A stretch of DNA of 24,162 nt from an uncultured Flavobacterium sp. (GTDB taxonomy: Bacteria > Bacteroidota > Bacteroidia > Flavobacteriales > Flavobacteriaceae), in NCBI RefSeq assembly GCF_946220915.1, contig NZ_CAMIHH010000044.1, positions 1 through 24,162 of the forward strand, given 5' to 3'. Made by a program: the position numbers and the translations under genes. Positions 1 through 7,701 of this stretch are shown here, piece after piece. Below the pieces are notes generated by a model. That model had not been told where the DNA came from. It did not search any database and saw only the letters and a program-made list of their open reading frames with translations. The first letter of the stretch is position 1. Every line of letters begins with the position of its first letter.

Positions 1-62
1 AATTAAAATTGTATTTTCGCCCCACAAAAAATAATTTATAACCTTTAAAACAAAAAAGAAAC

Positions 63-590
63 ATGAGAATTTTAATGAGAATTTTAGGAATCATCGCTGT
101 ACTTGCAGCAGTAGGAATGGGTGCACTTTCAGCTAACAGGAATTTTACAGATGCCAAGGATGCTAAAGAAATGGCACCGACACTTGAGCAATACCGCACG
201 GAGCTTGAGGGAATGAAAGAGCAGGTAAAACAACTTTCGGGATTTGAGGCTGACAGTATGAACGAACAGATTGCAGAAGCAGAAAAAATGCTGGCAATAC
301 CATCATCAGGCACTTTCATGGCAATTGGCATCCTTATGGTTGTGCTTGCACTGATAAGCCTTATTGCCGGAGTATTCCTGTTTAAGCCCGGCCATAAAAT
401 TGCCGTTATGCTTTTGGGAGCAGCCATCGTTGCAGGCCTTGTTGCCATAATCATCTCTCCTAATATCAGTACCGAATACGGTCCTGCAAGTAACCGCACG
501 CTATCTATAATAGTTACTGTGCCTGCTGTACTTGCAACTTTGTTTGCCTTTGCAATGCGCAATGGCAAAAAACAGCCTGCACAAGCCTAA
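63..590 (+). CDS. Small multi-pass membrane protein of unknown function
   Basis: The 175-residue product is not assigned to a family I recognise. It has an N-terminal hydrophobic helix at about residues 5-24. A charged stretch rich in Glu, Lys and Gln follows (about 30-78, perhaps coiled coil). Three further hydrophobic segments lie near 84-107, 112-131 and 145-164, and the C-terminal tail is basic. This predicts an inner-membrane protein with one soluble loop. A second in-frame Met at residue 5 is an alternative start. It lies 44 bp upstream of a lipoprotein gene on the same strand with no terminator between, so the two are probably co-transcribed. The box TATTTTCG at 12-19 resembles the Bacteroidota -7 element with one mismatch, but its -33 partner would be outside the window. 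Coding is well supported; function is unknown. Confidence 0.8.
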   Translation: MRILMRILGIIAVLAAVGMGALSANRNFTDAKDAKEMAPTLEQYRTELEGMKEQVKQLSGFEADSMNEQIAEAEKMLAIPSSGTFMAIGILMVVLALISLIAGVFLFKPGHKIAVMLLGAAIVAGLVAIIISPNISTEYGPASNRTLSIIVTVPAVLATLFAFAMRNGKKQPAQA

Positions 591-634
591 GCCGGATCAT
601 CTTACTAAATTATTAATTCAAAACAATCATTACA

Positions 635-1249
635 ATGAAAAAAACAATCATCATGGCGCTGATGCTGTCAATGGCACTGTACTCGTGCAAAGACAACAAG
701 GATACTGCAGCCGAAGGAGCAGCTACTGAAACTGAAGCTGCCGCAGAAACTGCAAAAACGCCGATTTATGTTGTTAACGAGGCTGACTGGGTTGAGACTG
801 ACCTGAGCGGAACTTCATCATTAACACCTATCATCGTAAAGCTTCCTAAGGATGCCGTACTTGAAAAGAATGGCAATGGCGGGGTTGACGTGAAAATCGC
901 TGAAGACTATGTGATTTCAGTTTACGCCCAGGCGGTAAGCTCTATGGAAGAACTTATCAAAGGCAATAAGGAGCTGACTGTTGGACGTACCCAGCAATAT
1001 GTTGACATTAAGACCGTAAAGGATGAGCCGAACGGTTTCGTATTTACCTATACTATGAAGCCTGAAGCAAATGGAGCTACTTACAACCCGGAATCGCACT
1101 TCTTCTTTGCACTGGAAACTGAAGGCAAAGCTTTCTTCAGCCTTTCAGACAGCAGCTCAATGACTATGTCAGACGATAAGGTATATACCGAGGAAGCTGC
1201 AACAAAAGTGTACGAGATCATCAAGAACTCGGCCAAGGTTAAAGAATAA
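635..1249 (+). CDS. Putative lipoprotein, unknown function
   Basis: The 204-residue protein begins with a short lipoprotein signal peptide (MKKTIIMALMLSMALYSC), with the lipobox Cys at residue 18. After it comes a low-complexity linker of Ala, Glu and Thr (about 22-42). The rest (about 43-204) looks like a globular beta-rich domain with no motif I recognise. Acidic and charged residues after the Cys (C-K-D-N-K-D) would be compatible with surface exposure in Bacteroidota, but this is inference. It is the second gene of a likely two-gene unit with the membrane protein upstream, and a strong intrinsic terminator follows the stop codon by about 35 bp. The start is the only Met that keeps the signal peptide intact. 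Confidence 0.85.
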   Translation: MKKTIIMALMLSMALYSCKDNKDTAAEGAATETEAAAETAKTPIYVVNEADWVETDLSGTSSLTPIIVKLPKDAVLEKNGNGGVDVKIAEDYVISVYAQAVSSMEELIKGNKELTVGRTQQYVDIKTVKDEPNGFVFTYTMKPEANGATYNPESHFFFALETEGKAFFSLSDSSSMTMSDDKVYTEEAATKVYEIIKNSAKVKE

Positions 1250-1284
1250 GACAACAGGAAAGATTAACCAATCAAGCCTTCCTG

Positions 1285-1309
1285 AGGCCCCCGCAAGGGG
1301 GCTTTTTTT
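1285..1309 (+). terminator. Intrinsic terminator after the lipoprotein gene
   Basis: The stem GCCCCC (1287-1292) pairs with GGGGGC (1297-1302) around a GCAA tetraloop, and a run of seven T follows. This is a textbook rho-independent terminator for the + strand genes. The same hairpin lies downstream of the convergent mannosidase gene but has no T tract in that direction. Confidence 0.92.
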
Positions 1310-1412
1310 GTTTTATGCAGTTAAATCAGTCTGTTTACCAGGCACGCAAAACGGGGCTTTGATCCGAATTGTCAGCCAATTCTAATAATCCAGGGATCCA
1401 ATATCGAAAAAC

Positions 1413-3704
1413 CTACTTTACCGGCTTGTTTCCCATATAAAATATCAATGATCCGCCCCACCGTATGTCGTCGTGCTTAATGGTCGTGCCTTTAAAAGGC
1501 TTCCCGTTAAGTTCCATTTTTTGTACATATACATTCCTGGCGCTTTGGTTTTTGGCCGATACCGTAAATGTCCTTCCGTTCTCTAAATCGATCACCGCAT
1601 TTTTTACCAAAGGGCTGCCAATGGCATATTCATCGCTGCCTGGCGCTACAGGATAAAACCCCAGCGAAGAGAAAATGTACCAGGCACTCATTTGTCCGCA
1701 ATCGTCGTTGCCACCCAGGCCGTCGGGTTTTGGTTTGTACATGGCATTGAGTATCATGCGTATGCGTTCCTGTGTTTTCCAGGGCTTGCCTGTCCAGTTG
1801 TACAAATAGGCTACATGGTGCGAAGGTTCGTTGCCGTGCACGTAATTGCCTATGATGCCGTCGCGGGTAATGTCTTCGGTGTGCTCAAAATACTTGTCGG
1901 GCAGCGTCATCGTAAACAGCGAATCGAGGTGCTGTGCAAACTTTTCTTTTCCTCCGTTCATTTCCACCAGCGCTTCCGGGTCATGCGGTACATAAAGGCT
2001 GTAATTCCAGGCATTGCCCTCAATGAAACCCTGCCCGTGAGTGTCCAGGGGGTCGAATTCTTTTTTGAAAGCCCCGTTTGATAACTTCGGGCGCATGAAG
2101 CCGGTACTTTTGTCAAATACATTTTTATAATTCCCTGCCCGCTTCGAATATTCGGCATATACATCATCATAACGCCCTTTGGCCATTTGGGCAATGCACC
2201 AGTCGTCATACGCATATTCCAGTGTCTTGGAGACGGATGCGCCGTTCTTATCTTCCGGCACATACCCCAGCTTTTGGTAATGCTCAATCCCATCATAATA
2301 CTTAAGGTTAGATGATGCGATGCTGGCCTGGATTGCTTTTTTTACATTAAAGCCGGTATTGCCTTTTGCAATCGCATCGGCAATTATCGATACGGAGTGA
2401 TACCCTATCATGCACCAGTTCTCATTAGCATAATGCGACCATACCGGCAATGCATTATGTGCGCTTTGGTCGTAATGGGCCAGCATGCTGCTTATCATGT
2501 CGGCATTTCGTTTGGGCTGCACCAGGTTAAATAAGGGATGCAGCGCGCGGTAGGTATCCCAAAGGGAAAAGGTGGTGTAGTTGATAAAGCTTTGCGCCTT
2601 ATGCACGTTTTGGTCGAGGCCTTTGTATTCGCCATTACCATCCATGTATATCGTAGGGTTAATAAAGGCATGGTACATAGCAGTATAAAAATTTGCCTTA
2701 TCATCTTCGGTAAGCATTTCCACCTGTATCTTATTAAGTTCTTTTGCCCATAGTTGCTCGCCATCTTTTCGTGTACGGTCAAAGTCCCAGTGCGGCACTT
2801 CGGCTTTCATATTGGCAACGGCATTGGCAGTACTCACTGGTGATAGTGCAAACTTTACCTGAACCTGCCCGTTGGCTTCCGTTTCAAAGTCAAAGTACAT
2901 TTTTATATTATGCCCTGCCGCTTCGGGAAAGTTCTTCGTTTGGTCGAACTTTCGCCAAAAGCCATTGTAAATATTGTTTTCATCGTATTTAGCCGAGCCA
3001 TACTGCTTAACAGGCTTCGAAAATGCCATCGCAAAATACACCGTGCGCGTACGTGCCCAACCCTGTGTCTGCCTGTAACCTGTTACCAGCGTGTCGTTCT
3101 CCACCCTTACAAACGTCCATACATTCTTATCCTTGTGGTTATAAATCCCCGCCATGAGGTCGAGGATAATGTGCGCTTGTGCAGATTTTGGGAATGTGTA
3201 GCGATGGAAGCCCACACGCTGGCTGGTAGTCAGCTCAGCAATGATGCCATCGTCGTCGAGCTTTACCCTGTAATAGTTGGCCAGGGCTGTTTCATTGGCG
3301 TGGGAGTAGGCTGAGCGGTAGCCTGAAGCAGGATCATCTGCCGTGCCGGGATTGAGCTGTAATTTGCCTGTTGTTGGCATGATGAGGAAATCCCCGAGGT
3401 CGGAATGCCCCGTTCCGCTGAAATGTGTGTGGCTGAACCCGCAGATGGTTTTATCGGTATACTGGTAACCGGCACAGTATTCGTAAACCCTGCCATTGTA
3501 TTTTTTATTGAGTTCGTAAGCAATGGTGTCGGTATCGGGGCTAAGCTGCACCGACCCGAATGGTACCGTTGCCCCCGGAAAGGTATGTCCCATGCGCTGT
3601 GTACCGATGAGCGGGTTAATGTACTGGTAATTTTTCTTCGTGGTTTTCTGGCCATAGCCGATGGCCGATAGCAATAGTACAGTAATGAGCAGTCGTAGTT
3701 TCAT
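1413..3704 (-). CDS. GH92 family alpha-mannosidase, secreted
   Basis: The 763-residue enzyme should hydrolyse alpha-mannosidic bonds, typically alpha-1,2 in this family, of mannans or N-glycans. The start at 3704 gives a clean Sec signal peptide (MKLRLLITVLLLSAIGYGQ). An in-frame start 16 codons upstream would put polar residues before it and is less likely. GH92 signatures run the full length: NPLIGT and FPGATVPFGSVQLSPD near the mature N-terminus, GTGHSDLGDFLIMP, the HGNEPSHH motif with Glu at about residue 626 (general-acid motif in this family), and NDDCGQMSAWY with acidic residues at about 667-668 (catalytic-base and calcium region). The length is usual for GH92. There is no T9SS tail and no lipobox, so the periplasm is the likely location. 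It stands alone between a convergent + strand unit and the receptor terminator. A TACCTTTA box at 3724-3731 could be its -7 element. Linkage specificity cannot be read from sequence. Confidence 0.95.
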   Translation of the reverse strand: MKLRLLITVLLLSAIGYGQKTTKKNYQYINPLIGTQRMGHTFPGATVPFGSVQLSPDTDTIAYELNKKYNGRVYEYCAGYQYTDKTICGFSHTHFSGTGHSDLGDFLIMPTTGKLQLNPGTADDPASGYRSAYSHANETALANYYRVKLDDDGIIAELTTSQRVGFHRYTFPKSAQAHIILDLMAGIYNHKDKNVWTFVRVENDTLVTGYRQTQGWARTRTVYFAMAFSKPVKQYGSAKYDENNIYNGFWRKFDQTKNFPEAAGHNIKMYFDFETEANGQVQVKFALSPVSTANAVANMKAEVPHWDFDRTRKDGEQLWAKELNKIQVEMLTEDDKANFYTAMYHAFINPTIYMDGNGEYKGLDQNVHKAQSFINYTTFSLWDTYRALHPLFNLVQPKRNADMISSMLAHYDQSAHNALPVWSHYANENWCMIGYHSVSIIADAIAKGNTGFNVKKAIQASIASSNLKYYDGIEHYQKLGYVPEDKNGASVSKTLEYAYDDWCIAQMAKGRYDDVYAEYSKRAGNYKNVFDKSTGFMRPKLSNGAFKKEFDPLDTHGQGFIEGNAWNYSLYVPHDPEALVEMNGGKEKFAQHLDSLFTMTLPDKYFEHTEDITRDGIIGNYVHGNEPSHHVAYLYNWTGKPWKTQERIRMILNAMYKPKPDGLGGNDDCGQMSAWYIFSSLGFYPVAPGSDEYAIGSPLVKNAVIDLENGRTFTVSAKNQSARNVYVQKMELNGKPFKGTTIKHDDIRWGGSLIFYMGNKPVK

Positions 3705-3772
3705 GGTTGCTTGTTGTGTAAGATAAAGGTAGGGATTTTTTGTCCTTGCCACGATTACTCGAATGTAAACTC

Positions 3773-3804
3773 ACCCCCTCAGAGGAAAGGGGGCTGGAGG
3801 TCGG
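3773..3804. repeat. GC-rich intergenic palindromic element, possible dispersed repeat
   Basis: Within otherwise AT-rich spacer, CCCCCT (3774-3779) and AGGGGG (3788-3793) form a 6-bp inverted repeat, and GGAGGTCGG follows. Read on the - strand it begins CCGACCTCC and then AGCCCCC. This resembles the element at 10849-10873 in composition and in the AGCCCCC core, though it is not identical. It is not followed by a T tract on either strand and lies between the receptor terminator and the mannosidase start. Confidence 0.4.
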
Positions 3805-3817
3805 CACATGAAGGGAC

Positions 3818-3850
3818 AAAAAAAACAGGGAACCTTTCGATTCCCTGCTT
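3818..3850 (-). terminator. Intrinsic terminator after the TonB-dependent receptor gene
   Basis: On the - strand, CAGGGAA (3847-3841) pairs with TTCCCTG (3832-3826), and eight T follow (3825-3818). It starts about 30 bp past the receptor stop codon and isolates this gene from the mannosidase gene. Confidence 0.92.
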
Positions 3851-3880
3851 TTCAATGTAGTAGTAAGTTTTTCAGTTGTG

Positions 3881-6049
3881 TCAGAATTTCAATGTCAGCC
3901 CGGCCAGGAAGTTGATGCCTGCCTGCGGAAAGTAATACGGGTCGCCCCACATGGCCCCATTGGAAACATACATTTCATCAAAAATGTTATTTACCAGCCC
4001 GCTAACCACAATCGATTTAAATATAGTATTGGGCTTAAATTCGTAGCTAAGGTTAAAATCGGTTGTCGTATAGGCATCCAGCCTTGCATTATCAGATTCC
4101 AGGTTATCCATGAACTGCTCGCCCACATATTTCGTAGCCAGCATGCCCTGCACATTTCCTTTGCGGTACATAAGCTGCACAGCCCCGATTACCGAAGGGG
4201 AAAACGCAATCTCGGTCTTGCCGAGGTTTTGTACGCCCTCTGCGCCCTCATTAAAAAAGTCAATGTTCTTATTATCGCTTATGGCAATGTTCGGGCTAAG
4301 GGTAAAATCCTTTGTCAGCGCTATTGCTGCATCGGCCTCAATGCCCAGGCGGTAGCTTTTACCACTGTTGGTATATACAGGCGCGCCTACATCGTTTAGC
4401 GCCCCCGTGAGCACCAGCTGGTCTTTGTAGCGCATGTAGTAGCCGTTTACATTAATGTTTGCCCGCCCGGTTTTAAACCTCCAGCCCAGCTCAAAGTCGT
4501 TAAGGCTTTCCGGCCTGGTGCTTCCATTCTCATAGTCGTCACGGCGCGGTTCCTTATTGCCCCGCGCATACGAAAAGTAAAGCGTATTATTTTCAGTAAA
4601 TGTATAAGTAAGCCCGGCTTTCGGATTTACAAAATTAAACGCATCATCTACCGGCCCCGCCAAAACGCCATTGGCTTTGTAATTCACGGTACGGTACTGT
4701 AGGTCGCCAAACAGGTTTAGTTTGTGCGTGATGCTGTAATTGGCCTTCGCAAAAACATTCAGGTCGGTTTTGGCAGCGTAGTCATCATAATAATGGTCGT
4801 CAGGCTGGGTGCCTGTTGCATGACGTGCCCATATCACCTCACCAAAATGGTCGCCCTCGTACTTGTTCCACGCCCCTCCAAAAACCACATCCAGTGCATC
4901 TTTTTTATAATTAGCAGAAAAAGTAGTGCCGTAAAAGTTATTTTTGAGCCACTTGCGGGTAACCAGGTCTTCCCGTGTTACTTCCTCGCCGTCAATTACC
5001 GGGTTTTGAAGTCCATAGTCGGCATAGACATCATTATCGCGATAATTTTCGAAGTAGCCTTTGCCTATGGTGTAATGGATGGCAAGGTTCGTGCTCCAGT
5101 TAGCGCCAATGCGCTCATTCCAGTGCAGCTGGTAATGGTCCTGGTTATAATTATCGGTTTCATTGTCATAAAAGCGCGTAGCTCCATTGGCATCGGTATA
5201 CATTCCTGAGTAATTGTACTGCCTGTCCTCCCTCAGCGTTGCGGCATCAATGCCGTTCCATGCCTGGTAGGTGCGCTGCGTGCCGCCAAAAACAAGCGCC
5301 TTTATGAGGGTGGTATTGCCAACATACGTTCCCTGTAAAAAATAAGATTTAAGGTCGGATGAGGCGCGGTCAATGTAACCGTCGGAAGCGATGTTGGACA
5401 AGCGCCCCGCTATCTCGAATCGGTCGTCCATCAGCCCGGTACTGAATTTTACGGTATGCTTCCGTGAGTTGAAGCTGCCGAACGAGTTGGATATTTCGCC
5501 TTCTGCTTCATGCTTAAAAGCATCGGTAAGCACATTAAGGCTTGCGCCAAATGCACCGGCACCATTGGTTGATGTACCCACACCGCGCTGTAGCTGGATG
5601 TTCTCGGCCGATGAGGCAAAGTCGGGCATATTTACCCAAAAGGTTCCCTGCGATTCGGCATCATTATAAGGTATGCCATTTATGGTAACGTTTACCCTTG
5701 TAGCATCTGCGCCACGCACACGGATGCCAGTATACCCTATGCCATTGCCGGCATCGGTAGTAGTTACGACAGAAGGCAGGTAATTAAGCAATACCGGGAT
5801 GTCCTGCCCCAGGTTGCGGGGTGCAAGCTCCTCTTTGGTAACATTGCTAAAGGTAACCGGTGTTTTGCTGTTGGCGCGTACCGCCTGTACCAGCACCTCG
5901 TCGAGTTTATAATCCTGTGTTTTGATAGTGTCCTGCACAGGCTCCTGGGCAAAAATGGTAAATGAGCAAAGTGAAAAAGCACAGGCAGCAGCGGCTTTTG
6001 AACGTTTAAGCTTTCGAACTTTGCAGCTTTCAAAAAATAAATTTTTCAT
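3881..6049 (-). CDS. TonB-dependent outer-membrane receptor, predicted thiamin (or thiamin precursor) uptake
   Basis: The 722-residue protein has an N-terminal export signal (hydrophobic core about 18-34, ending FAQ) and a TonB-box-like stretch (LDEVLVQAVRAN, about 49-60). The plug domain contains IRVRGADATRVNVTINGIPYND and LQRGVGTSTNGAGAFGASLNV. A beta-barrel extends to the final aromatic/hydrophobic strand (LAGLTLKF). It lacks the carboxypeptidase-regulatory domain of SusC proteins and has no SusD partner, so it is a small-ligand importer. By similarity alone it would be called an iron-complex receptor. The TPP riboswitch in its leader instead points to thiamin or a related pyrimidine or thiazole, as known for riboswitch-controlled receptors in Bacteroidota. 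It is monocistronic, with its own promoter candidate and its own terminator. The family is certain; the substrate is inference from regulation. Confidence 0.95.
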   Translation of the reverse strand: MKNLFFESCKVRKLKRSKAAAACAFSLCSFTIFAQEPVQDTIKTQDYKLDEVLVQAVRANSKTPVTFSNVTKEELAPRNLGQDIPVLLNYLPSVVTTTDAGNGIGYTGIRVRGADATRVNVTINGIPYNDAESQGTFWVNMPDFASSAENIQLQRGVGTSTNGAGAFGASLNVLTDAFKHEAEGEISNSFGSFNSRKHTVKFSTGLMDDRFEIAGRLSNIASDGYIDRASSDLKSYFLQGTYVGNTTLIKALVFGGTQRTYQAWNGIDAATLREDRQYNYSGMYTDANGATRFYDNETDNYNQDHYQLHWNERIGANWSTNLAIHYTIGKGYFENYRDNDVYADYGLQNPVIDGEEVTREDLVTRKWLKNNFYGTTFSANYKKDALDVVFGGAWNKYEGDHFGEVIWARHATGTQPDDHYYDDYAAKTDLNVFAKANYSITHKLNLFGDLQYRTVNYKANGVLAGPVDDAFNFVNPKAGLTYTFTENNTLYFSYARGNKEPRRDDYENGSTRPESLNDFELGWRFKTGRANINVNGYYMRYKDQLVLTGALNDVGAPVYTNSGKSYRLGIEADAAIALTKDFTLSPNIAISDNKNIDFFNEGAEGVQNLGKTEIAFSPSVIGAVQLMYRKGNVQGMLATKYVGEQFMDNLESDNARLDAYTTTDFNLSYEFKPNTIFKSIVVSGLVNNIFDEMYVSNGAMWGDPYYFPQAGINFLAGLTLKF

Positions 6050-6116
6050 CCGTAAAATGTTTACGAATAAAAGGGGTAATTATTCTTTTCTTTAATTAAT
6101 AAATAATGATGTTGTT

Positions 6117-6153
6117 GGCAGTTGCTGTAGCGTGCACTCCACAGTAAGCTGCC
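6117..6153 (-). promoter_or_regulatory. Hairpin directly downstream of the TPP aptamer, candidate expression platform
   Basis: On the - strand, GGCAG (6153-6149) pairs with CTGCC (6121-6117). Nested inside, CTGTGGAGTG faces CACGCTACAG as an almost perfect inverted repeat (one mismatch and one G-T pair). The outer arm starts within 2 nt of the conserved GGGAAAC end of the aptamer, so ligand-dependent pairing could decide whether it forms. The sequence after it is A/T-rich but has no clean T run, so termination is possible but not shown. Confidence 0.5.
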
Positions 6154-6226
6154 TGTTTCCCTTGGCGGCATTACCCGCCCAGGTTCTTTGGGTATGATCT
6201 CAGCCCGAAATTTAGGGCACCCCTTT
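6153..6226 (-). ncRNA. TPP riboswitch (THI element) in the leader of the TonB-dependent receptor
   Basis: Read on the - strand, all conserved blocks of the thiamin pyrophosphate aptamer appear in order. These are GGGGTGCCC (6223-6215), a short hairpin closed by GCCC/GGGC, CTGAGA (6203-6198), AACCTG (6185-6180), GGTAATGCC (6175-6167) and GGGAAAC (6161-6155). GGCGG and CCGCC flanking the GTAAT segment form the expected second helical arm. I could not establish a convincing long P1 helix by eye, so the outer boundaries are approximate. The aptamer ends about 105 bp before the receptor ATG, on the same strand. TPP binding would be expected to lower receptor expression. Confidence 0.94.
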
Positions 6227-6235
6227 GAGACGGGG

Positions 6236-6243
6236 CAAATGTA
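6236..6243 (-). promoter_or_regulatory. -7 box of the riboswitch/receptor transcript
   Basis: TACATTTG on the - strand is an exact match to the Bacteroidota -7 consensus TAnnTTTG. It ends about 12 nt before the first conserved aptamer block, so transcription would start almost at the aptamer itself. A good TTTG -33 box is not obvious; only a weak TTCG-like sequence lies near the expected distance. Confidence 0.55.
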
Positions 6244-6345
6244 CGCAAAAAGATGATTAGATAACGAATTTTACGAATTTTAGGCTACAGCACACCTTTA
6301 AACCATACAATGGCCTGATACTTAACGATTCGAAAGATCCGGGGT

Positions 6346-6912
6346 TTAATCATGATTCCTTGTCCAGCATTCCGCCACATGGTCGTTTACCATCCCCGTG
6401 GCCTGCATATTGGCATAGATGACCGTAGATCCCACAAATTTAAACCCCCGCTTTTTCATGTCCTTGCTAATTTTATCGGAAAGAGGTGTTGTAGCCGCGA
6501 CCTGGCCCAATGATGCAGGTTTGTTGTCTAATACCTTTCCTTCCGTAAAGTCCCAATAGTACTTGGAAAAGCTCCCGAATTCCTCCTGTATCTTCATAAA
6601 GGCCTGTGCATTGGATATGGCTGCAAGCACCTTGAGCCTGTTACGGATGATGCCGGTGTCCTCAAGCAGTTCGGCAATTTTGACATCGCCGTATTGTGCA
6701 ATTTTTTTGTAGTCGAAATTGTCGAAAGCCCTGCCGAAGTTCTCCCGCTTACGCAGGATGGTGATCCAGCTCAGGCCCGCCTGGAAAGTTTCCAGCAGCA
6801 GGAATTCAAACAACCGGCCATCGTCGTGAACGGGACGGCCCCATTCCTCATCATGGTATTTTTCGTAGAGTGCATCGCCCACGCACCACCTGCATCGTAT
6901 TTTATCAATCAT
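6346..6912 (-). CDS. tag: DNA-3-methyladenine glycosylase I
   Basis: The 188-residue protein removes 3-methyladenine from alkylated DNA as the first step of base-excision repair in the cytoplasm. It aligns throughout with the E. coli Tag sequence as I remember it: RCRWC near the N-terminus, YHDEEWG, LLETFQAGLSWITILRKREN, GIIRNRLK, KKRGFKFVGSTVIYANMQA and VNDHVAECW. The four zinc ligands of the family are present as Cys7, His20, His178 and Cys182. Glu41 matches the active-site Glu38 of E. coli Tag. Its ATG lies 2 bp after the stop codon of the upstream transporter gene, so the two are very probably co-transcribed. No convincing terminator follows; the next feature downstream is the receptor promoter. 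Confidence 0.97.
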   Translation of the reverse strand: MIDKIRCRWCVGDALYEKYHDEEWGRPVHDDGRLFEFLLLETFQAGLSWITILRKRENFGRAFDNFDYKKIAQYGDVKIAELLEDTGIIRNRLKVLAAISNAQAFMKIQEEFGSFSKYYWDFTEGKVLDNKPASLGQVAATTPLSDKISKDMKKRGFKFVGSTVIYANMQATGMVNDHVAECWTRNHD

Positions 6913-6914
6913 AA

Positions 6915-7574
6915 TTATTCTTTTTCTATGGTTTCGGGTTTCATATGCTTATCAATAACAGCGTGTCCAAGATACAATACAGGGGTAAGTACTATGGCAA
7001 GTCCCAATTTCACAAGGTAACCGGTAAAGGCAGACGCAATATATATTTTGGTAGTCCATATTCCCGGAAGCCAAAAAGCTATTCCTGCGACAATGAAGCT
7101 ATCGAAAAGCTGGGATATGACGGTCGACCCTGTGCTGCGCAGCCATATCATGCGCTGCCCGGTTTTACGCTTTACGAAGTGGAACAGCGTAACATCGATA
7201 AACTGCGATACCAAAAACGCCGTAATGCTGCCGGCGATGATCCACATACTTTGGCCAAACACAGCTGAGAAGGCGCTGTCCTGCACACCTATTTTTTCAA
7301 CGGCAGGAATGTTCAATGCAAGCCACAGCAGGAAAAAACAATAGGCTATCAGTCCAGCGGTAATGTACGAAAGCCTCCGGACACCTTTTTCGCCAAAATA
7401 CTCATTGATGAGATCGGTCGTTATGAACACCACAGGCCACGGCAATATCCCCACGCTCATAGGCACGGAACCAACATAAATCAGCTTACCGCCAATGAGC
7501 TCCGCCACAACGGCATTGGTAATGAAAATGCCGGAGAGAATGGTGAAAATAGTTTGTTTTTTGGTAAGGGGCAT
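6915..7574 (-). CDS. yhhQ: YhhQ/VUT family transporter, predicted queuosine precursor transporter
   Basis: The 219-residue inner-membrane protein has about six hydrophobic helices. It carries the DUF165/YhhQ pattern: an N-terminal VVAELIGGKLI, then LPWPVVFITTDLINEYFGEK, then a Gln/Phe/Asp-rich helix (VSQFIDVTLFHFVKRKTG) and WLRSTGSTVISQLFDSF. Family members import queuosine precursors (preQ0, preQ1 or queuine) for tRNA modification. The start at 7574 (MPLTKKQ) is chosen because the longer frame to 7637 would begin right next to the tsf terminator and add an atypical polar/aromatic extension. It precedes tag by 2 bp. I see no preQ1 riboswitch upstream. The family is confident; the substrate is from family knowledge. 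Confidence 0.9.
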   Translation of the reverse strand: MPLTKKQTIFTILSGIFITNAVVAELIGGKLIYVGSVPMSVGILPWPVVFITTDLINEYFGEKGVRRLSYITAGLIAYCFFLLWLALNIPAVEKIGVQDSAFSAVFGQSMWIIAGSITAFLVSQFIDVTLFHFVKRKTGQRMIWLRSTGSTVISQLFDSFIVAGIAFWLPGIWTTKIYIASAFTGYLVKLGLAIVLTPVLYLGHAVIDKHMKPETIEKE

Positions 7575-7641
7575 TGCATTAATTAGAAAGCAATAAATAT
7601 AGTAATTAGTTATTTGGGGTTTGAATAAATTGTACAAGAAA

Positions 7642-7675
7642 ATAAAAACCCCGAGAACTTTTCAGTTCCGGGGTT
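7642..7675 (-). terminator. Intrinsic terminator after tsf
   Basis: On the - strand, AACCCCG and AACT pair with AGTT and CGGGGTT around a GAAA-like loop, followed by a T-rich tract (TTTATTTT). It begins 27 bp after the tsf stop codon and ends the ribosomal-protein operon before yhhQ. Confidence 0.9.
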
Positions 7676-7701
7676 CAGTATATAGAATAAAAGAGGTTTA
7701 C

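Noticed and set aside
1250..1412. Terminator for the GH92 gene on the - strand
   Set aside because: The GCCCCC/GGGGGC hairpin has its T run only on the + strand side. No other hairpin with a T tail is visible for the - strand.
3616..3855. Small - strand frame spanning the mannosidase start and the receptor terminator
   Set aside because: It overlaps the signal-peptide region of the mannosidase in another frame and runs through the GC-rich intergenic element. There is no support for translation.
7575..7637. Upstream extension of the YhhQ-type gene
   Set aside because: It would start 5 bp from the tsf terminator hairpin and adds an atypical polar/aromatic N-terminus. The internal Met at 7574 fits the family.
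7575..7701. Possible preQ1 riboswitch in front of the queuosine-precursor transporter
   Set aside because: I searched by eye for the short preQ1 hairpin and A-rich tail. I see only the tsf terminator and A/T-rich sequence.
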